From RPRB01 sp035519675 (GTDB lineage Bacteria; Myxococcota; Myxococcia; Myxococcales; Myxococcaceae): 64,000 nucleotides of DNA. Where the stretch lies: NCBI GenBank assembly GCA_035519675.1, contig DATIWB010000102.1:56156-120155 (forward strand), in the 5' to 3' direction. Under the pieces are notes generated by a model. The model was not told where the DNA came from and searched no databases. It saw only the letters and a list, made by a program, of their open reading frames with translations. Both the position numbers and the translations under genes were made by a program. Of the stretch, positions 7,318-16,039 are shown in pieces; the stretch's first letter is position 1; each line of letters starts with the position of its first letter.

Positions 7318-8520
7318 ATGCCCAAGCCCTCGCAGCGTCGCGGCCTGCGGGCCGCCTATGCCAAGTCCCGGAGTGTCGATCCCCGCCCCATCACCGGACG
7401 GGAAAGGCCGGAGGACCTCCTGGCCCACGCCTTTGGAGCCTACGTGGGACGTCAGGAGCGAACGGCCTTCGAGCTGATGCAGCGGAGCATGGCCGAGGAC
7501 TGCAGCATCTTCCTGACGCTGTCGGGAGCGATGACCCCGGCGGGGCTGCACCAGAGCTGCCTCATCCCGCTCATCGAGCGAGGGGTCATCAGCGCGCTCA
7601 CCACCACCGGGGCGAACCTGTACCACGACGCCCACCGCATCATCGGGCACGCCATCCGGGAGGTGAACCCCAACGCCGGCGACCTCCAGATGCGTCTGGC
7701 GCGCATCATCCGCATCTACGACCTGGGCTTCTGGGAGGAGGCGCTGCTCGACACCGACCGGCTCTTCAGCGCGGTCATCCGCCGCCCCGAGTTCCAGCGG
7801 AAGATGACCACGCCACAGTTCCACTACCTGCTCGGCAAGGCGGTGCACGGCATCGAGCGCTCGCTGGGGGTGAAGAAGCCCTCGCTGCTCGCCACTGCCT
7901 ACAAGCACGCGGTGCCGATCTGGGTGGGGGCGGTGCAGGACGGGAGCATCTTCCTCAACGTGGTGAAGCTGAAGCGGCTCCTGGGGCCCGAGTTCCGGTT
8001 CGAGCTGGACATCAACGACGACGTCTACTCGATGGCGGCGATGCAGCACTTCTGCCGCCACCACGGGAGCAAGAAGCTGGCGATCTGGATCCTCGGCGGC
8101 GGGGTGCCGAAGAACTACACGCTCCAGGGCGAGCCGCTGCTCGACCAGATCCTCTCCGTCCCCACGACTGGCTTCGACATCGACCTCCAATTCTGCGTCG
8201 ACCCGGTGGACAACGGCGCGCTCTCCAGCTGCCCGGCGGGGGAGGGCCACACCTGGGGGAAGGTCTCGGTGGAGGCGGTGGAGTCAGGATCGGTCTACGT
8301 GCACACCGACGTCACCGCGGTCTTCCCCTGGCTGACCCACGCCCTGTTCTCCTCCGGGGCGAAGCGGGCGCCGATGCGGCTGATGGACCGGATGGAGGAT
8401 GCCATCGCCTTCCTCGACCGGGACGTCGCTCGGCGGAGGAAGAAGCTCCTGGCGACCATCGACTGGGACCCGGACACCGAGGCGCCCACGAGGGGGCAGC
8501 ACGAGATGGTGGTGCGGTAG
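7318..8520 (+). CDS. Deoxyhypusine-synthase-like enzyme (probable bacterial homospermidine/polyamine synthase)
   Basis: A 400-residue protein of the deoxyhypusine synthase family. Typical NAD-site segments are present: FLTLSGAMTPAGL, ISALTTTGANLYHDAH, QDGSIFLNV and the C-terminal GEGHTWGKVS. Lys265 in GGGVPKNY occupies the position of the catalytic lysine of eukaryotic deoxyhypusine synthase. Bacteria lack eIF5A, so family members instead move an aminobutyl or related group between polyamines, and some make homospermidine. An arginine decarboxylase lies 13 kb away in this window, supplying agmatine. The donor and acceptor cannot be read from sequence. It is divergent from the amidohydrolase gene. 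Confidence 0.85.
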   Translation: MPKPSQRRGLRAAYAKSRSVDPRPITGRERPEDLLAHAFGAYVGRQERTAFELMQRSMAEDCSIFLTLSGAMTPAGLHQSCLIPLIERGVISALTTTGANLYHDAHRIIGHAIREVNPNAGDLQMRLARIIRIYDLGFWEEALLDTDRLFSAVIRRPEFQRKMTTPQFHYLLGKAVHGIERSLGVKKPSLLATAYKHAVPIWVGAVQDGSIFLNVVKLKRLLGPEFRFELDINDDVYSMAAMQHFCRHHGSKKLAIWILGGGVPKNYTLQGEPLLDQILSVPTTGFDIDLQFCVDPVDNGALSSCPAGEGHTWGKVSVEAVESGSVYVHTDVTAVFPWLTHALFSSGAKRAPMRLMDRMEDAIAFLDRDVARRRKKLLATIDWDPDTEAPTRGQHEMVVR

Positions 8521-8535
8521 CTCCGCATCGCACGG

Positions 8536-11439
8536 CTACTGCGCCACCCTGACCGCCGCGAAGACGGTGGTCGAGCCACTCCGCGCGAACCCTCCGACCA
8601 CGAGCTTGCCGTCCGCCTGCTGGACGACGGCCTCGGCTCCGTCGATCTTGCCGAAGAAGTCGACGGTCAGCTTTCCGTCCGTGCCGAAGCTCGGGTCGGG
8701 GGTGAATCCACTGGCGTCGAAGCGCACGATGGCCATGTCGGGGTTCGTCCCCTGGTTCCCAGACTGACCCACCACGACGATCTTCCCATCCGCCTGCTTG
8801 AGCATCGCGCGCGGGCTGTCCGCCTGGGTGGTGAAGGTGACGATCGGCTGCGGCAGGCGCGGTGGGGGCACGCCGCTCGCGGGAACGTGCGCGAGCCCGA
8901 AGGCGGATGCGCCGCTGGTGATTCCGGAATTGACGCGAACGGCGGCGAGGATGGTTCCGTCGTCCAGGATGACGACATCCACCGCCTGGTCGTCTGCGCC
9001 GACCGAAGCCTCCACCGTGCCATTGCTCATGGGTCCGAACGTCTCGTCGCGGGTCCCGGGAAGCTTGACCTGCCCATCGCCCAGATAGCGCACGAAGCCG
9101 CTGTCGGAATCGTCGCCGCCACTCGGTGCAGTGCTGCCCGCCACGACGATCTTCCCGTCGCTCTGGATGGTCAGGCCATTGGCGATGCTGAAGGAGTTAC
9201 CTGGTGAATCGGTGGTCTTCCCGCCGCTGGCGAACCCGAGGTCGGGCGTCCCGTCCGCGTCGTAGCGGGCAATGGCGAAGAGGGTCGAGCCCGAGATGGC
9301 GGAGATCGGGTGGACGGCGCGGCCGACGACGAGGATCTTTCCGTCGTCCTGGAGGCGCATCCGCCGGACCTGGTCGGTGCTACCGAAGAAGTCGGTGGTG
9401 ACGTGGCCGCCGGTGCCGAAGCTGGTGTCCAGCGCACCGCGGGTGTCGAAGCGGGTGAGCGCGAAGTTGTCGGAGCCGACGGCGGTGGTGCTGGTGGTGC
9501 CGGCCACGACGATCTTCCCGTCGGCCTGCACCGCGACGTCCATCGCGGTATCAAGCGTGCCATTCTCGAAAAGGATGTCGGCGACGCCCCCGGTGCCGAA
9601 AGTCCCGTCGAGCGTGCCGTTGGTGTTCAAGCGCAGCAGCTTCAGGCCACCGACCAGCAAGATCTTCCCATCGCTCTGCAGCGCCATGCCGATACGGGCG
9701 CCGAGCAGATTGGGGATGTAGGCCACGCTCGTGACGGCGCGCCCGCCGGTGCCGAAGGTGGAGTCCAGACCACCGGGAGGCGGCGGGGTCGTGCAGGTGA
9801 CGGCGATGTTCGTGACGTCCGCGCCAGTCAGCGTCCCGCTGCCGTTGGCGACGGTGCAGACCTGGATCGGATTGGTCGGTTGGGTCTGGACCCGGACGTC
9901 GTAGCCCGTCGCGTCCAGTCGCGGTGTCGGGAACGCGAAGGAGCCGTTGCCCGTCACGGCCAGCGTCTCCCCACCGAGCGCGTCCCGGAGAACCAGTCCG
10001 GTTCCGGAGAGGCCGCTGACGGTCCCGCCGATCGTGAAGTGGCCCGGGCCGCTCACGGGGCGGTCGTCGTCGAGGATGGTCAGGGTGGTGCTGGTCACGG
10101 TGCCCAGGCCGGCGCAACCGGCTGGATCCGAGAGGACGAGGGTGAGGGTCTCATCGGGCTCGGACACGTCATCGCGGACGAGGGGAATGCGCACGGCGCG
10201 CTCGCCGGACTCGCCGTCAGCGAAGAATACCTGGGTCGCCATCGCCTGGTAGTCGGCGCCGGCGATTGCGGTTCCGTCATGTGTGGTGAGAAGAGCGCTG
10301 ACGGCGCCGCGGCTGCCGCCCGTGCGCCTGACCACCACGGTGGCGCCGTCCCCCACGATCTCCGGCTCGGAGAACGTGGGCGCGGCGAACTCCAGGACCC
10401 CGGCGGCCGGATCCGGAGCGCCCGGGCAGGCCGGCGCCGGAGCGGGATCGGGTGCGACCGGCTTCACGGCGGGGGTCTCGACCGGGGCGATGCCCTGGTA
10501 CTCCATTCCCAGCCCGTCGCCGCTGGCCGGGTCGCGAAAGTAGGCCGCCAGGTACGTCTCGTGCTGCCGGTGGTTGATGGCCTCGGCCTTGACGTCGATG
10601 GAGATCGAGAAGAGCTCGCCGGTAGCCAGCGACTCGAGCGGGACCTCGATGGTGATGCTTGGGTCCAGCTGGCCCAGCGCGTGGCCGCCGCCGTCCTCGT
10701 CGTAGTCGAAGTCGATTCCGAAGCTGTCCCGATTCCAGAACGGAGCGGTGGAGGAATGGTGGGTGTAGGCACTGCCGCGCCAGTTCGACCGCCAGCCGTA
10801 GAGATCGGCAAATCCACCGGTTCTCAGGAGCTCACGGTCCTCGGCGAGCGCAACCGCCGACACGTCGAAGTCGACCCACGTCCACATCACATGCCCGCAG
10901 GAGTTCCAGTCCATCACCGCAAACTGCCACGGGCAGTCCTCCGACGTTGGCAGGGAGGCGTCGCCGTCGATCGCCTCCAGGAAGACCTTGCTCACGACCA
11001 GCTTCAGGGATGCGTCCGTGGTGAGCTTGCGGAAGTACTGAACCTGGATGAGATGCACGGCGTCCCCGATCAGCCGGTCCCCCCGGATTCCCGCGCTGGG
11101 CGCGACAGCCGTCACCGAATACGTGCGCCCGTTCTCGCTTGAGGACACCTCGAGTGTCGCTACGTCCGGCTTCCCCTCCGGGTGCAGTGCCAGGCCACCG
11201 AGATTCTTGGAGTCGTTCAGCGCGCCCCCGAGCTGGAAGCCCTCGGTTCCGAGCGGCTCTTCGGTCAAGCCGTTGGACCGAATCACGGCGTAGGACCACC
11301 AGCGGACCATGACACCGGTCCCATCGCCGCCGCTATCGCCACCGCAAGCGAGCAAGCCGCTCGTTACGAGCAGCAGCGGAAGGACCATCAGGCGGAGCGG
11401 CGGCAGCCGTCGGACCCACTCAGGAATTCGTTCGTCCAT
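8536..11439 (-). CDS. Lipoprotein with Calx-beta domain and delta-60 repeats
   Basis: A 967-residue exported lipoprotein. The signal peptide ends in the lipobox SGLLAC, followed by a GGDSGGDG linker. The first 330 residues form an unidentified beta-rich region. A Calx-beta domain follows (about 335-450, ending TILDDD), then a carboxypeptidase-regulatory-like beta domain and at least six delta-60 repeats to the C-terminus, each with a variant of ALQSDGKILLVG plus LDTSFGTGG. These usually build a surface beta-propeller. The ATG at 11439 has no clear ribosome site and sits 9 bases after an ECF-type promoter motif, suggesting a leaderless mRNA. The ligand is unknown. Confidence 0.82.
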   Translation of the reverse strand: MDERIPEWVRRLPPLRLMVLPLLLVTSGLLACGGDSGGDGTGVMVRWWSYAVIRSNGLTEEPLGTEGFQLGGALNDSKNLGGLALHPEGKPDVATLEVSSSENGRTYSVTAVAPSAGIRGDRLIGDAVHLIQVQYFRKLTTDASLKLVVSKVFLEAIDGDASLPTSEDCPWQFAVMDWNSCGHVMWTWVDFDVSAVALAEDRELLRTGGFADLYGWRSNWRGSAYTHHSSTAPFWNRDSFGIDFDYDEDGGGHALGQLDPSITIEVPLESLATGELFSISIDVKAEAINHRQHETYLAAYFRDPASGDGLGMEYQGIAPVETPAVKPVAPDPAPAPACPGAPDPAAGVLEFAAPTFSEPEIVGDGATVVVRRTGGSRGAVSALLTTHDGTAIAGADYQAMATQVFFADGESGERAVRIPLVRDDVSEPDETLTLVLSDPAGCAGLGTVTSTTLTILDDDRPVSGPGHFTIGGTVSGLSGTGLVLRDALGGETLAVTGNGSFAFPTPRLDATGYDVRVQTQPTNPIQVCTVANGSGTLTGADVTNIAVTCTTPPPPGGLDSTFGTGGRAVTSVAYIPNLLGARIGMALQSDGKILLVGGLKLLRLNTNGTLDGTFGTGGVADILFENGTLDTAMDVAVQADGKIVVAGTTSTTAVGSDNFALTRFDTRGALDTSFGTGGHVTTDFFGSTDQVRRMRLQDDGKILVVGRAVHPISAISGSTLFAIARYDADGTPDLGFASGGKTTDSPGNSFSIANGLTIQSDGKIVVAGSTAPSGGDDSDSGFVRYLGDGQVKLPGTRDETFGPMSNGTVEASVGADDQAVDVVILDDGTILAAVRVNSGITSGASAFGLAHVPASGVPPPRLPQPIVTFTTQADSPRAMLKQADGKIVVVGQSGNQGTNPDMAIVRFDASGFTPDPSFGTDGKLTVDFFGKIDGAEAVVQQADGKLVVGGFARSGSTTVFAAVRVAQ

Positions 11440-11448
11440 GCACCCAAG

Positions 11449-11475
11449 GACGGAGGCTTCAGGCGGATCCGGACA
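11449..11475 (-). promoter_or_regulatory. ECF-type promoter motif, copy A
   Basis: Reads TGTCCGGAT-N12-TCCGTC on the minus strand, identical in spacing to two other copies (11976-12002 and 17246-17272). If the -35 core is TGTCCGG and the -10 core is CGTC, the spacer is 16 bases, normal for ECF sigma factors whose -35 starts with TGTC. The downstream box ends 9 bases before the ATG of the delta-60 lipoprotein gene, so the transcript would begin at or near the start codon. Confidence 0.62.
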
Positions 11476-11498
11476 TGAAGCTGTCGCGCCCAAGGCCC

Positions 11499-11966
11499 TC
11501 AGACCAGCGAGCTGACGACCCCAGCATTTCCGGGGGGTTGGGGTGCGGCACCCGGTTGTCGAAGCTCCTTCTGTCCAGGGACCCGCCAGTCGGAATGCCC
11601 GGCGAACCCGCCGCTCTCGTCGAGCTGCCGGGCCGCTGCGAGCGCCGCCTTCCAGGTCAAGATCTGCGGGGCGCCATCGGACGGCAGGCACCGGTCGTCC
11701 TCGAGTGCCTCGGGAGTTCCACCGTCATCGAGGACCGTGCCGATCGGGCAGCGCTGCCAGATGACTCCCGTGCGCCAGTCGAGAGCGGTTCCGACCGGAC
11801 GCACGAGGAACCGCTCCGCGAGTGGATCCTGCAGTCGAGATGAGATGCGAGGTGGCTCGCTCCCGGCTGCCTCAGACCGCGCACACGCGCTCGCGCACGC
11901 GAGAAGCATCAGCGTGGCGACGAGCAGTCTTCGACGCAGGTCGCGCTTGGACGTTTCAGCTCCCAT
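11499..11966 (-). CDS. Truncated DUF1566 (Lcl C-terminal) exported protein
   Basis: A 155-residue protein with an N-terminal hydrophobic signal (LLVATLMLLACASACA, possible lipobox) and the first half of a DUF1566 domain: TGVIWQRCPIGTVLDDGGTP, a WKAALAAARQL helix and GHSDWRVPGQKEL. After KEL the reading frame diverges into a proline/alanine-rich tail and stops, whereas the paralogue at 12648-13202 continues for about 60 residues (LLSIVETRC onward). It is therefore probably a decayed or 3'-deleted copy, although the promoter motif and signal peptide are intact. The ATG has no ribosome site and lies 9 bases after promoter motif B. Confidence 0.65.
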   Translation of the reverse strand: MGAETSKRDLRRRLLVATLMLLACASACARSEAAGSEPPRISSRLQDPLAERFLVRPVGTALDWRTGVIWQRCPIGTVLDDGGTPEALEDDRCLPSDGAPQILTWKAALAAARQLDESGGFAGHSDWRVPGQKELRQPGAAPQPPGNAGVVSSLV

Positions 11967-11975
11967 GCATGCGAA

Positions 11976-12002
11976 GACGGAGTCCTCCGGAGAATCCGGA
12001 CA
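11976..12002 (-). promoter_or_regulatory. ECF-type promoter motif, copy B
   Basis: Reads TGTCCGGAT-N12-TCCGTC on the minus strand. The TCCGTC box ends 9 bases before the ATG at 11966, exactly the spacing seen for copy A, and both share the sequence TGCATG around the start codon. The other 219 bases between this motif and the OsmC gene show no further gene or clear signal. Confidence 0.62.
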
Positions 12003-12221
12003 TAGGGCCCGTCACGCCCTGGCCTCGGTCGCACGGCGAGTCGGGACCAGGGGCTGTGAGGTGCGTCGGTGTGCGGAGGCCCCGGGTCCGGGTCGCGAGA
12101 TCCCGGCGACAGCCTGGAACGGTGCCGACCATGCGGGGTCGGACGGCGCTCGACCGGGGGAGCTGCAGCAGGACACCCGTCGGCGTTAGCCTCGCCTCCC
12201 GCCGTTCCCCGGAGGTCGCCG

Positions 12222-12641
12222 ATGCCCGAGCAGCCGCACTTCGTCGAGATCACCGCCGAGTCCGTGGGCGGGCTGCACTTCCGCGTTCAGCACGGCCCGA
12301 GCGGCACCTCCACCATCACCGACGCCCCGAAGGACAACGGCGGCGACGCCTCCGGCTTCTCGCCCACTGACCTGGTCGCGACCGGGCTCCTCGACTGCAT
12401 GCTCACCACCATGGCCATCATCGCGAAGCGAGAGACCATCCCCTGGGGTAAGACCCGCGGCCGGGTGGAGAAGCACATGCATCCCTCGCCCCGACGCATC
12501 GGGACCCTGGTGGTCGATCTGTGGATGCCGTCGGAGCTGCCTCCCGAGAAGCGGGAGCAGATGGAACGCGTGGCGCACACCTGTCCGGTGGCGCGTACCC
12601 TCCACCCGGACGTCAAGCTCGAGGTCCGCTTCCACTACTAG
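12222..12641 (+). CDS. OsmC/Ohr family peroxiredoxin-like protein
   Basis: A 139-residue OsmC-family protein, normal length for the YhfA/OsmC groups. The two redox cysteines typical of the fold are present in GLLDCMLTT (the central helix) and HTCPVARTL. The middle contains the family phrase SPTDLVATGLLDC. The ATG at 12222 follows a good GGAGG ribosome site. Members reduce organic hydroperoxides in the cytosol with dihydrolipoyl or other thiol partners; some are uncharacterised stress proteins. It stands alone on the plus strand inside the DUF1566 cluster and ends 6 bases from the convergent DUF1566 gene, so a link with that cluster is not evident. Confidence 0.9.
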   Translation: MPEQPHFVEITAESVGGLHFRVQHGPSGTSTITDAPKDNGGDASGFSPTDLVATGLLDCMLTTMAIIAKRETIPWGKTRGRVEKHMHPSPRRIGTLVVDLWMPSELPPEKREQMERVAHTCPVARTLHPDVKLEVRFHY

Positions 12642-12647
12642 CAGGCG

Positions 12648-13202
12648 TCACCGCACCAAACGCACCCGAAGCAGCGAGATCTTGCCCACCGGGAGCTCGA
12701 ATCCATCGCCGAACTCGACCGAGTAGACCGTGCCCTGCGACGTGACGGAGGGGGTGGAGGTGAAGAAGCTGTCCACCGGCGTGTCGGGAAAGACCTGGGA
12801 GTTGATCGCCGGGCCGGTGCAGCGGGTCTCCACGATGGAGAGCAACTCCTTCCGGTTGGGGACTCGCCAGTCGGTGAAGCCCGCGAAGCCGCCTGCGGAA
12901 TTCAGCGCCTGGGCGGCCTGGAGCGCCGCGCTCCAGGAGAAGGTCTGCTGGGCAGAGGCGCTCGGAACGCAATGGTCGTCGGCCAGATGGGTCGGCGTCC
13001 CTCCGTCGTCGAGCACCGTTCCGACGGGGCAACGCTGCCAGGTGAGGCCGGTACGGGTGTCGGTGGCGGTCCCGTCGGGCTTCACCGTGAAGCGGGCGGT
13101 GGGGCTGACCGCCCGAAGGAGCTCGTCGCAGGCGGCGCGGGCTGGCACCGCTGGCAGCACGAGAACAGCGGAGAGGAGCAGGGACAGAGACGAGTGCGTC
13201 AT
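12648..13202 (-). CDS. Exported single-domain DUF1566 (Lcl C-terminal) protein
   Basis: A 184-residue exported protein with a Sec signal (LSLLLSAVLVLPAVPARA). The whole mature protein is one DUF1566 domain: TGLTWQRCPVGTVLDDGGTP, a WSAALQAAQALN helix, FTDWRVPNRKELLSIVETRC, and a terminal beta hairpin ending LLRVRLVR. It has four or five cysteines that may pair in the periplasm. It is the last gene of a three-gene unit: its AGGAGA ribosome site overlaps the end of the previous gene, 12 bases away. DUF1566 domains occur in bacterial surface and fimbrial-type proteins with mostly unknown ligands. Confidence 0.85.
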   Translation of the reverse strand: MTHSSLSLLLSAVLVLPAVPARAACDELLRAVSPTARFTVKPDGTATDTRTGLTWQRCPVGTVLDDGGTPTHLADDHCVPSASAQQTFSWSAALQAAQALNSAGGFAGFTDWRVPNRKELLSIVETRCTGPAINSQVFPDTPVDSFFTSTPSVTSQGTVYSVEFGDGFELPVGKISLLRVRLVR

Positions 13203-13214
13203 GGTCGCGTTCTC

Positions 13215-16037
13215 CTAGTTGGGGCCACGGACGAGGCGGACGGCTCCGGGCTGTCCGCGGGACCGCGACAGGGCGAGTCCCTGTCCCGCGGTGGAGAAGC
13301 TCCAGGCGCTCAGCCCGGTTCCCGCGGTCTGTTCCCGCTGCAGCCCCCGTGCAGTCGACGTCCAGTAGGTGCTGTTGGTGGTGGAGTTGCTGGGGAACCA
13401 GTCCGCGCTGAGCGCGTCGGTTCCGTGGGTCCCGTCGAGGATGGACACCAGCTCATCGCGGCCGGGGAGCCGCCAGTCGCTGTGGCCGCAGAGCCCGGCC
13501 GCATTCACCGCGGCGGCGAACTTCTCGGTGTCGCAGCTCGTCACATCGACGCAGGTTCCTCCGTTGGGCGTGCCCGGGTCACCGCCCGTCCCGAGGCCGC
13601 TCGAGTCGAACCAGGTGTACGTCCAGTCCCTGTCGTGCAGGCCGCCGTCGTTGGTCTTCACCTCCCACCACAGGCCGGTCACCTCATCGCGGATGCAGCT
13701 CCAGAAAGCGATGCCGAAGGGGAGGCTCTGATCGGGGAGCGGCACGCCGCTCGCGTCCAGCTTGGTGAAGACGAAGCCGCTGGGTCCATCGACGTCGGAA
13801 GGGAAGCTCGCGTCCCGTCCCTGCTCGGCGTCCTGGCCCGGGAACCCCGGCTGAGGGCAGGCGAGGAACGATTGGGTCGCGTTGGCGCAGTTGTGGAAGC
13901 CGGTGTCATCGAGTCCCGTGAACGCTGGCCTCTCGTCGTCGACGATCAGACCCGCGGCACTGTCTACGGCGATGCGGGTGTTGGCCGATGGGCTGGAAAT
14001 GGTGAGGAACAGCGTCTCGTCCTGCTCCGGGACGGTGTCGCCGGTCACGGTCACCGGAATCGAGACGGTGCGCTGACCGGCAGGAATCGTCGCTGTGCCT
14101 GAGGTGGGCACGTAATCGGTTCCGGCCTTGGCCGTTCCATCGGCGGTGGCAAAGGCGAAGGTGACGTCGGTCGACAGCGCGCTGCTCAGGCTCACCGTGA
14201 AGACCAGCGAGCTGTTTCCGCTGTTCCCCTCGTAGACGTCGGTGGGCCGGACCTTGAGCACCGGCTCGTCGTCGAGGATGGTTCCGCGATTCCAGGCTCC
14301 GGCCAGCCGGGCCGAGGCCGAGACCTGGTCCACCACCAGGAAGAGGGTCTCGCTCGGCTCGCCTACGACATCGCCCCGGATCGGGACGTGGATGTCGACC
14401 TCCAACGCGCCGGCGGGGATGGTGCCGGTTCCGGAGACCGCGTCGTAGTCCTCGCCCGCGCGCGCGGTGTCGTCGGCGGTCGCGTAGTGGAAGGTCACGT
14501 CCGAGCTGGCCGGACGGTCGAGCAGCACGGGGAAGACCATCTCTACCGTCCCGGAGTTGCCTTCTAGAACCGGGGTGGGCTGGGCGACGGAGAGCTTGGG
14601 CGGGAGGAGCAGCGAGGCGCCGGCGTCACGGACCAGCCGCGCCCGGCCCAGGGAGGCCCGACCGGTCGGCGTCACTTCTCCTGACAGGAAGTCCACCCCC
14701 ATCGAGGTTCCGGACCCCGGCCCCGGCGTCGAGGACCAGAAGAGCGCCGGGGGCGTGTCGGGGAAGGGTTGGCTCTCGATCGCGGGCGCGAAACAACCGG
14801 GCTCGACGATGGAATCGAGCTCCTTCACGTTGGGCAGGCGCCAGTCGAGGTGTCCCCCCGCGCCGTTCGCTGCCGCGGCCTGGAGCGCGGCCTCCCAGCT
14901 CGTCTTCCCGCCGCTGTCCTCGGCGCAGCGATCGTCGCTCGGATCGTCCGGGGTCCCGGAATCGTCGAGGTGAGAGCCGACCGCGCAGCGTTGCCACATC
15001 AGGCCGGTGAGCACGTCGGTGACCGTCCCGTCCCGGTAGTCGACGTAGCGGAGTGTGTCCGGCACCGTGTCACACAGCTGCCCGGCTCGCTCGCTCGCGG
15101 GCGCCGGTGGCGAGGTGACGTCCAGGCTCAGCCCGCTCGCGGTGTCCAGCGGATCGCCGATGAGCGCATCGGTGTGGTTCTCCTCACCCGTGGCGAAGGC
15201 CTCGGCTTCGAGGAGGTAGGTCACTGTGTAGGGCTCACCGACGCCGACGGCGCTCAGGTCGATGGTCCCCCGGTAAACCTGCGTGTCGATGCCAATCTCG
15301 GCCTTCTTCTCCACGGCCAGGAACGCCTTCAGCGGAGAGTCGTTTCCGGAGAACGGGCCGTTCCGGTCCTCGCCGTACTGGCAGAGCCAGAGCACGAAGG
15401 GCTGCACGGCGAACCCGTCGCCGCAGCCACCACCGGTCGGGAAACGCTCCAGCTCCACGGCCGCAAAGATCTGAGGGGTCACTCGCCTGTGGTCCTTCAG
15501 GGCGAGCCGGGGACGAACGAGGTCCACCTCGATGAAGATCGAGGCGTAGGGGAAGAGCGCCGCGCGACGGCCGACGGTAGGGATGGTCTGATCGAAGACC
15601 GTCAGCTCGCTCCGGTTGACGGTGAAGGTCGCGGTGTCGGTGGGGCTGTTCTTGGTGAACCTCTTCTCCCAGTGCAGCCTCGTCCTGAACATGTTCTCCT
15701 TGTCGCCGGGGGGAGGCGGCTTCACACGGCCGAGGCCAATGCCAAGGGTATTGGCTGCCGCCCGCACCCGTCCGGTCTCGTTGGCGAAGGCCCACATCAC
15801 CATGTTGAAGGGAACCGGCAGCAGGAAGTCGGAGAACGGTCCTTCCTTGGTCATCACCCCGTAGGCCTCCAGCGGGAAAGGCAGGAGCTCCGGAGAGTCC
15901 CAGACGAACTCCTGCTGGTCGTACTTCAGGAAGTCGAAGCGAACGTTCGCGCTGACCTGGTCCGCAGCTCGGGCCGGAGCTGCCGAAAGGGTCAGGACGA
16001 CGGCGCAGGACAGATTCAACACGAGCCGCGAGCGCAT
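13215..16037 (-). CDS. Large exported protein: two DUF1566 domains flanking two Calx-beta domains
   Basis: A 940-residue exported protein with a Sec signal ending SAAPARA. Domain order: an unidentified beta-rich N-terminal region (about 20-320), DUF1566 number one (about 330-485, with TGLMWQRCAVGSHLDDSGTP and LDWRLPNVKELDSIVEPGC), two Calx-beta domains (about 495-720; EGNSGTVEM and EGNSGNSSL begin them, and ILDDE and IVDDE close them) and DUF1566 number two (about 730-935). There is no C-terminal sorting signal. The ATG at 16037 follows GGGGAGG and lies 2 bases after the previous stop, so it is coupled to that gene. Calx-beta domains bind calcium in other proteins. Confidence 0.86.
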   Translation of the reverse strand: MRSRLVLNLSCAVVLTLSAAPARAADQVSANVRFDFLKYDQQEFVWDSPELLPFPLEAYGVMTKEGPFSDFLLPVPFNMVMWAFANETGRVRAAANTLGIGLGRVKPPPPGDKENMFRTRLHWEKRFTKNSPTDTATFTVNRSELTVFDQTIPTVGRRAALFPYASIFIEVDLVRPRLALKDHRRVTPQIFAAVELERFPTGGGCGDGFAVQPFVLWLCQYGEDRNGPFSGNDSPLKAFLAVEKKAEIGIDTQVYRGTIDLSAVGVGEPYTVTYLLEAEAFATGEENHTDALIGDPLDTASGLSLDVTSPPAPASERAGQLCDTVPDTLRYVDYRDGTVTDVLTGLMWQRCAVGSHLDDSGTPDDPSDDRCAEDSGGKTSWEAALQAAAANGAGGHLDWRLPNVKELDSIVEPGCFAPAIESQPFPDTPPALFWSSTPGPGSGTSMGVDFLSGEVTPTGRASLGRARLVRDAGASLLLPPKLSVAQPTPVLEGNSGTVEMVFPVLLDRPASSDVTFHYATADDTARAGEDYDAVSGTGTIPAGALEVDIHVPIRGDVVGEPSETLFLVVDQVSASARLAGAWNRGTILDDEPVLKVRPTDVYEGNSGNSSLVFTVSLSSALSTDVTFAFATADGTAKAGTDYVPTSGTATIPAGQRTVSIPVTVTGDTVPEQDETLFLTISSPSANTRIAVDSAAGLIVDDERPAFTGLDDTGFHNCANATQSFLACPQPGFPGQDAEQGRDASFPSDVDGPSGFVFTKLDASGVPLPDQSLPFGIAFWSCIRDEVTGLWWEVKTNDGGLHDRDWTYTWFDSSGLGTGGDPGTPNGGTCVDVTSCDTEKFAAAVNAAGLCGHSDWRLPGRDELVSILDGTHGTDALSADWFPSNSTTNSTYWTSTARGLQREQTAGTGLSAWSFSTAGQGLALSRSRGQPGAVRLVRGPN

Positions 16038-16039
16038 GT

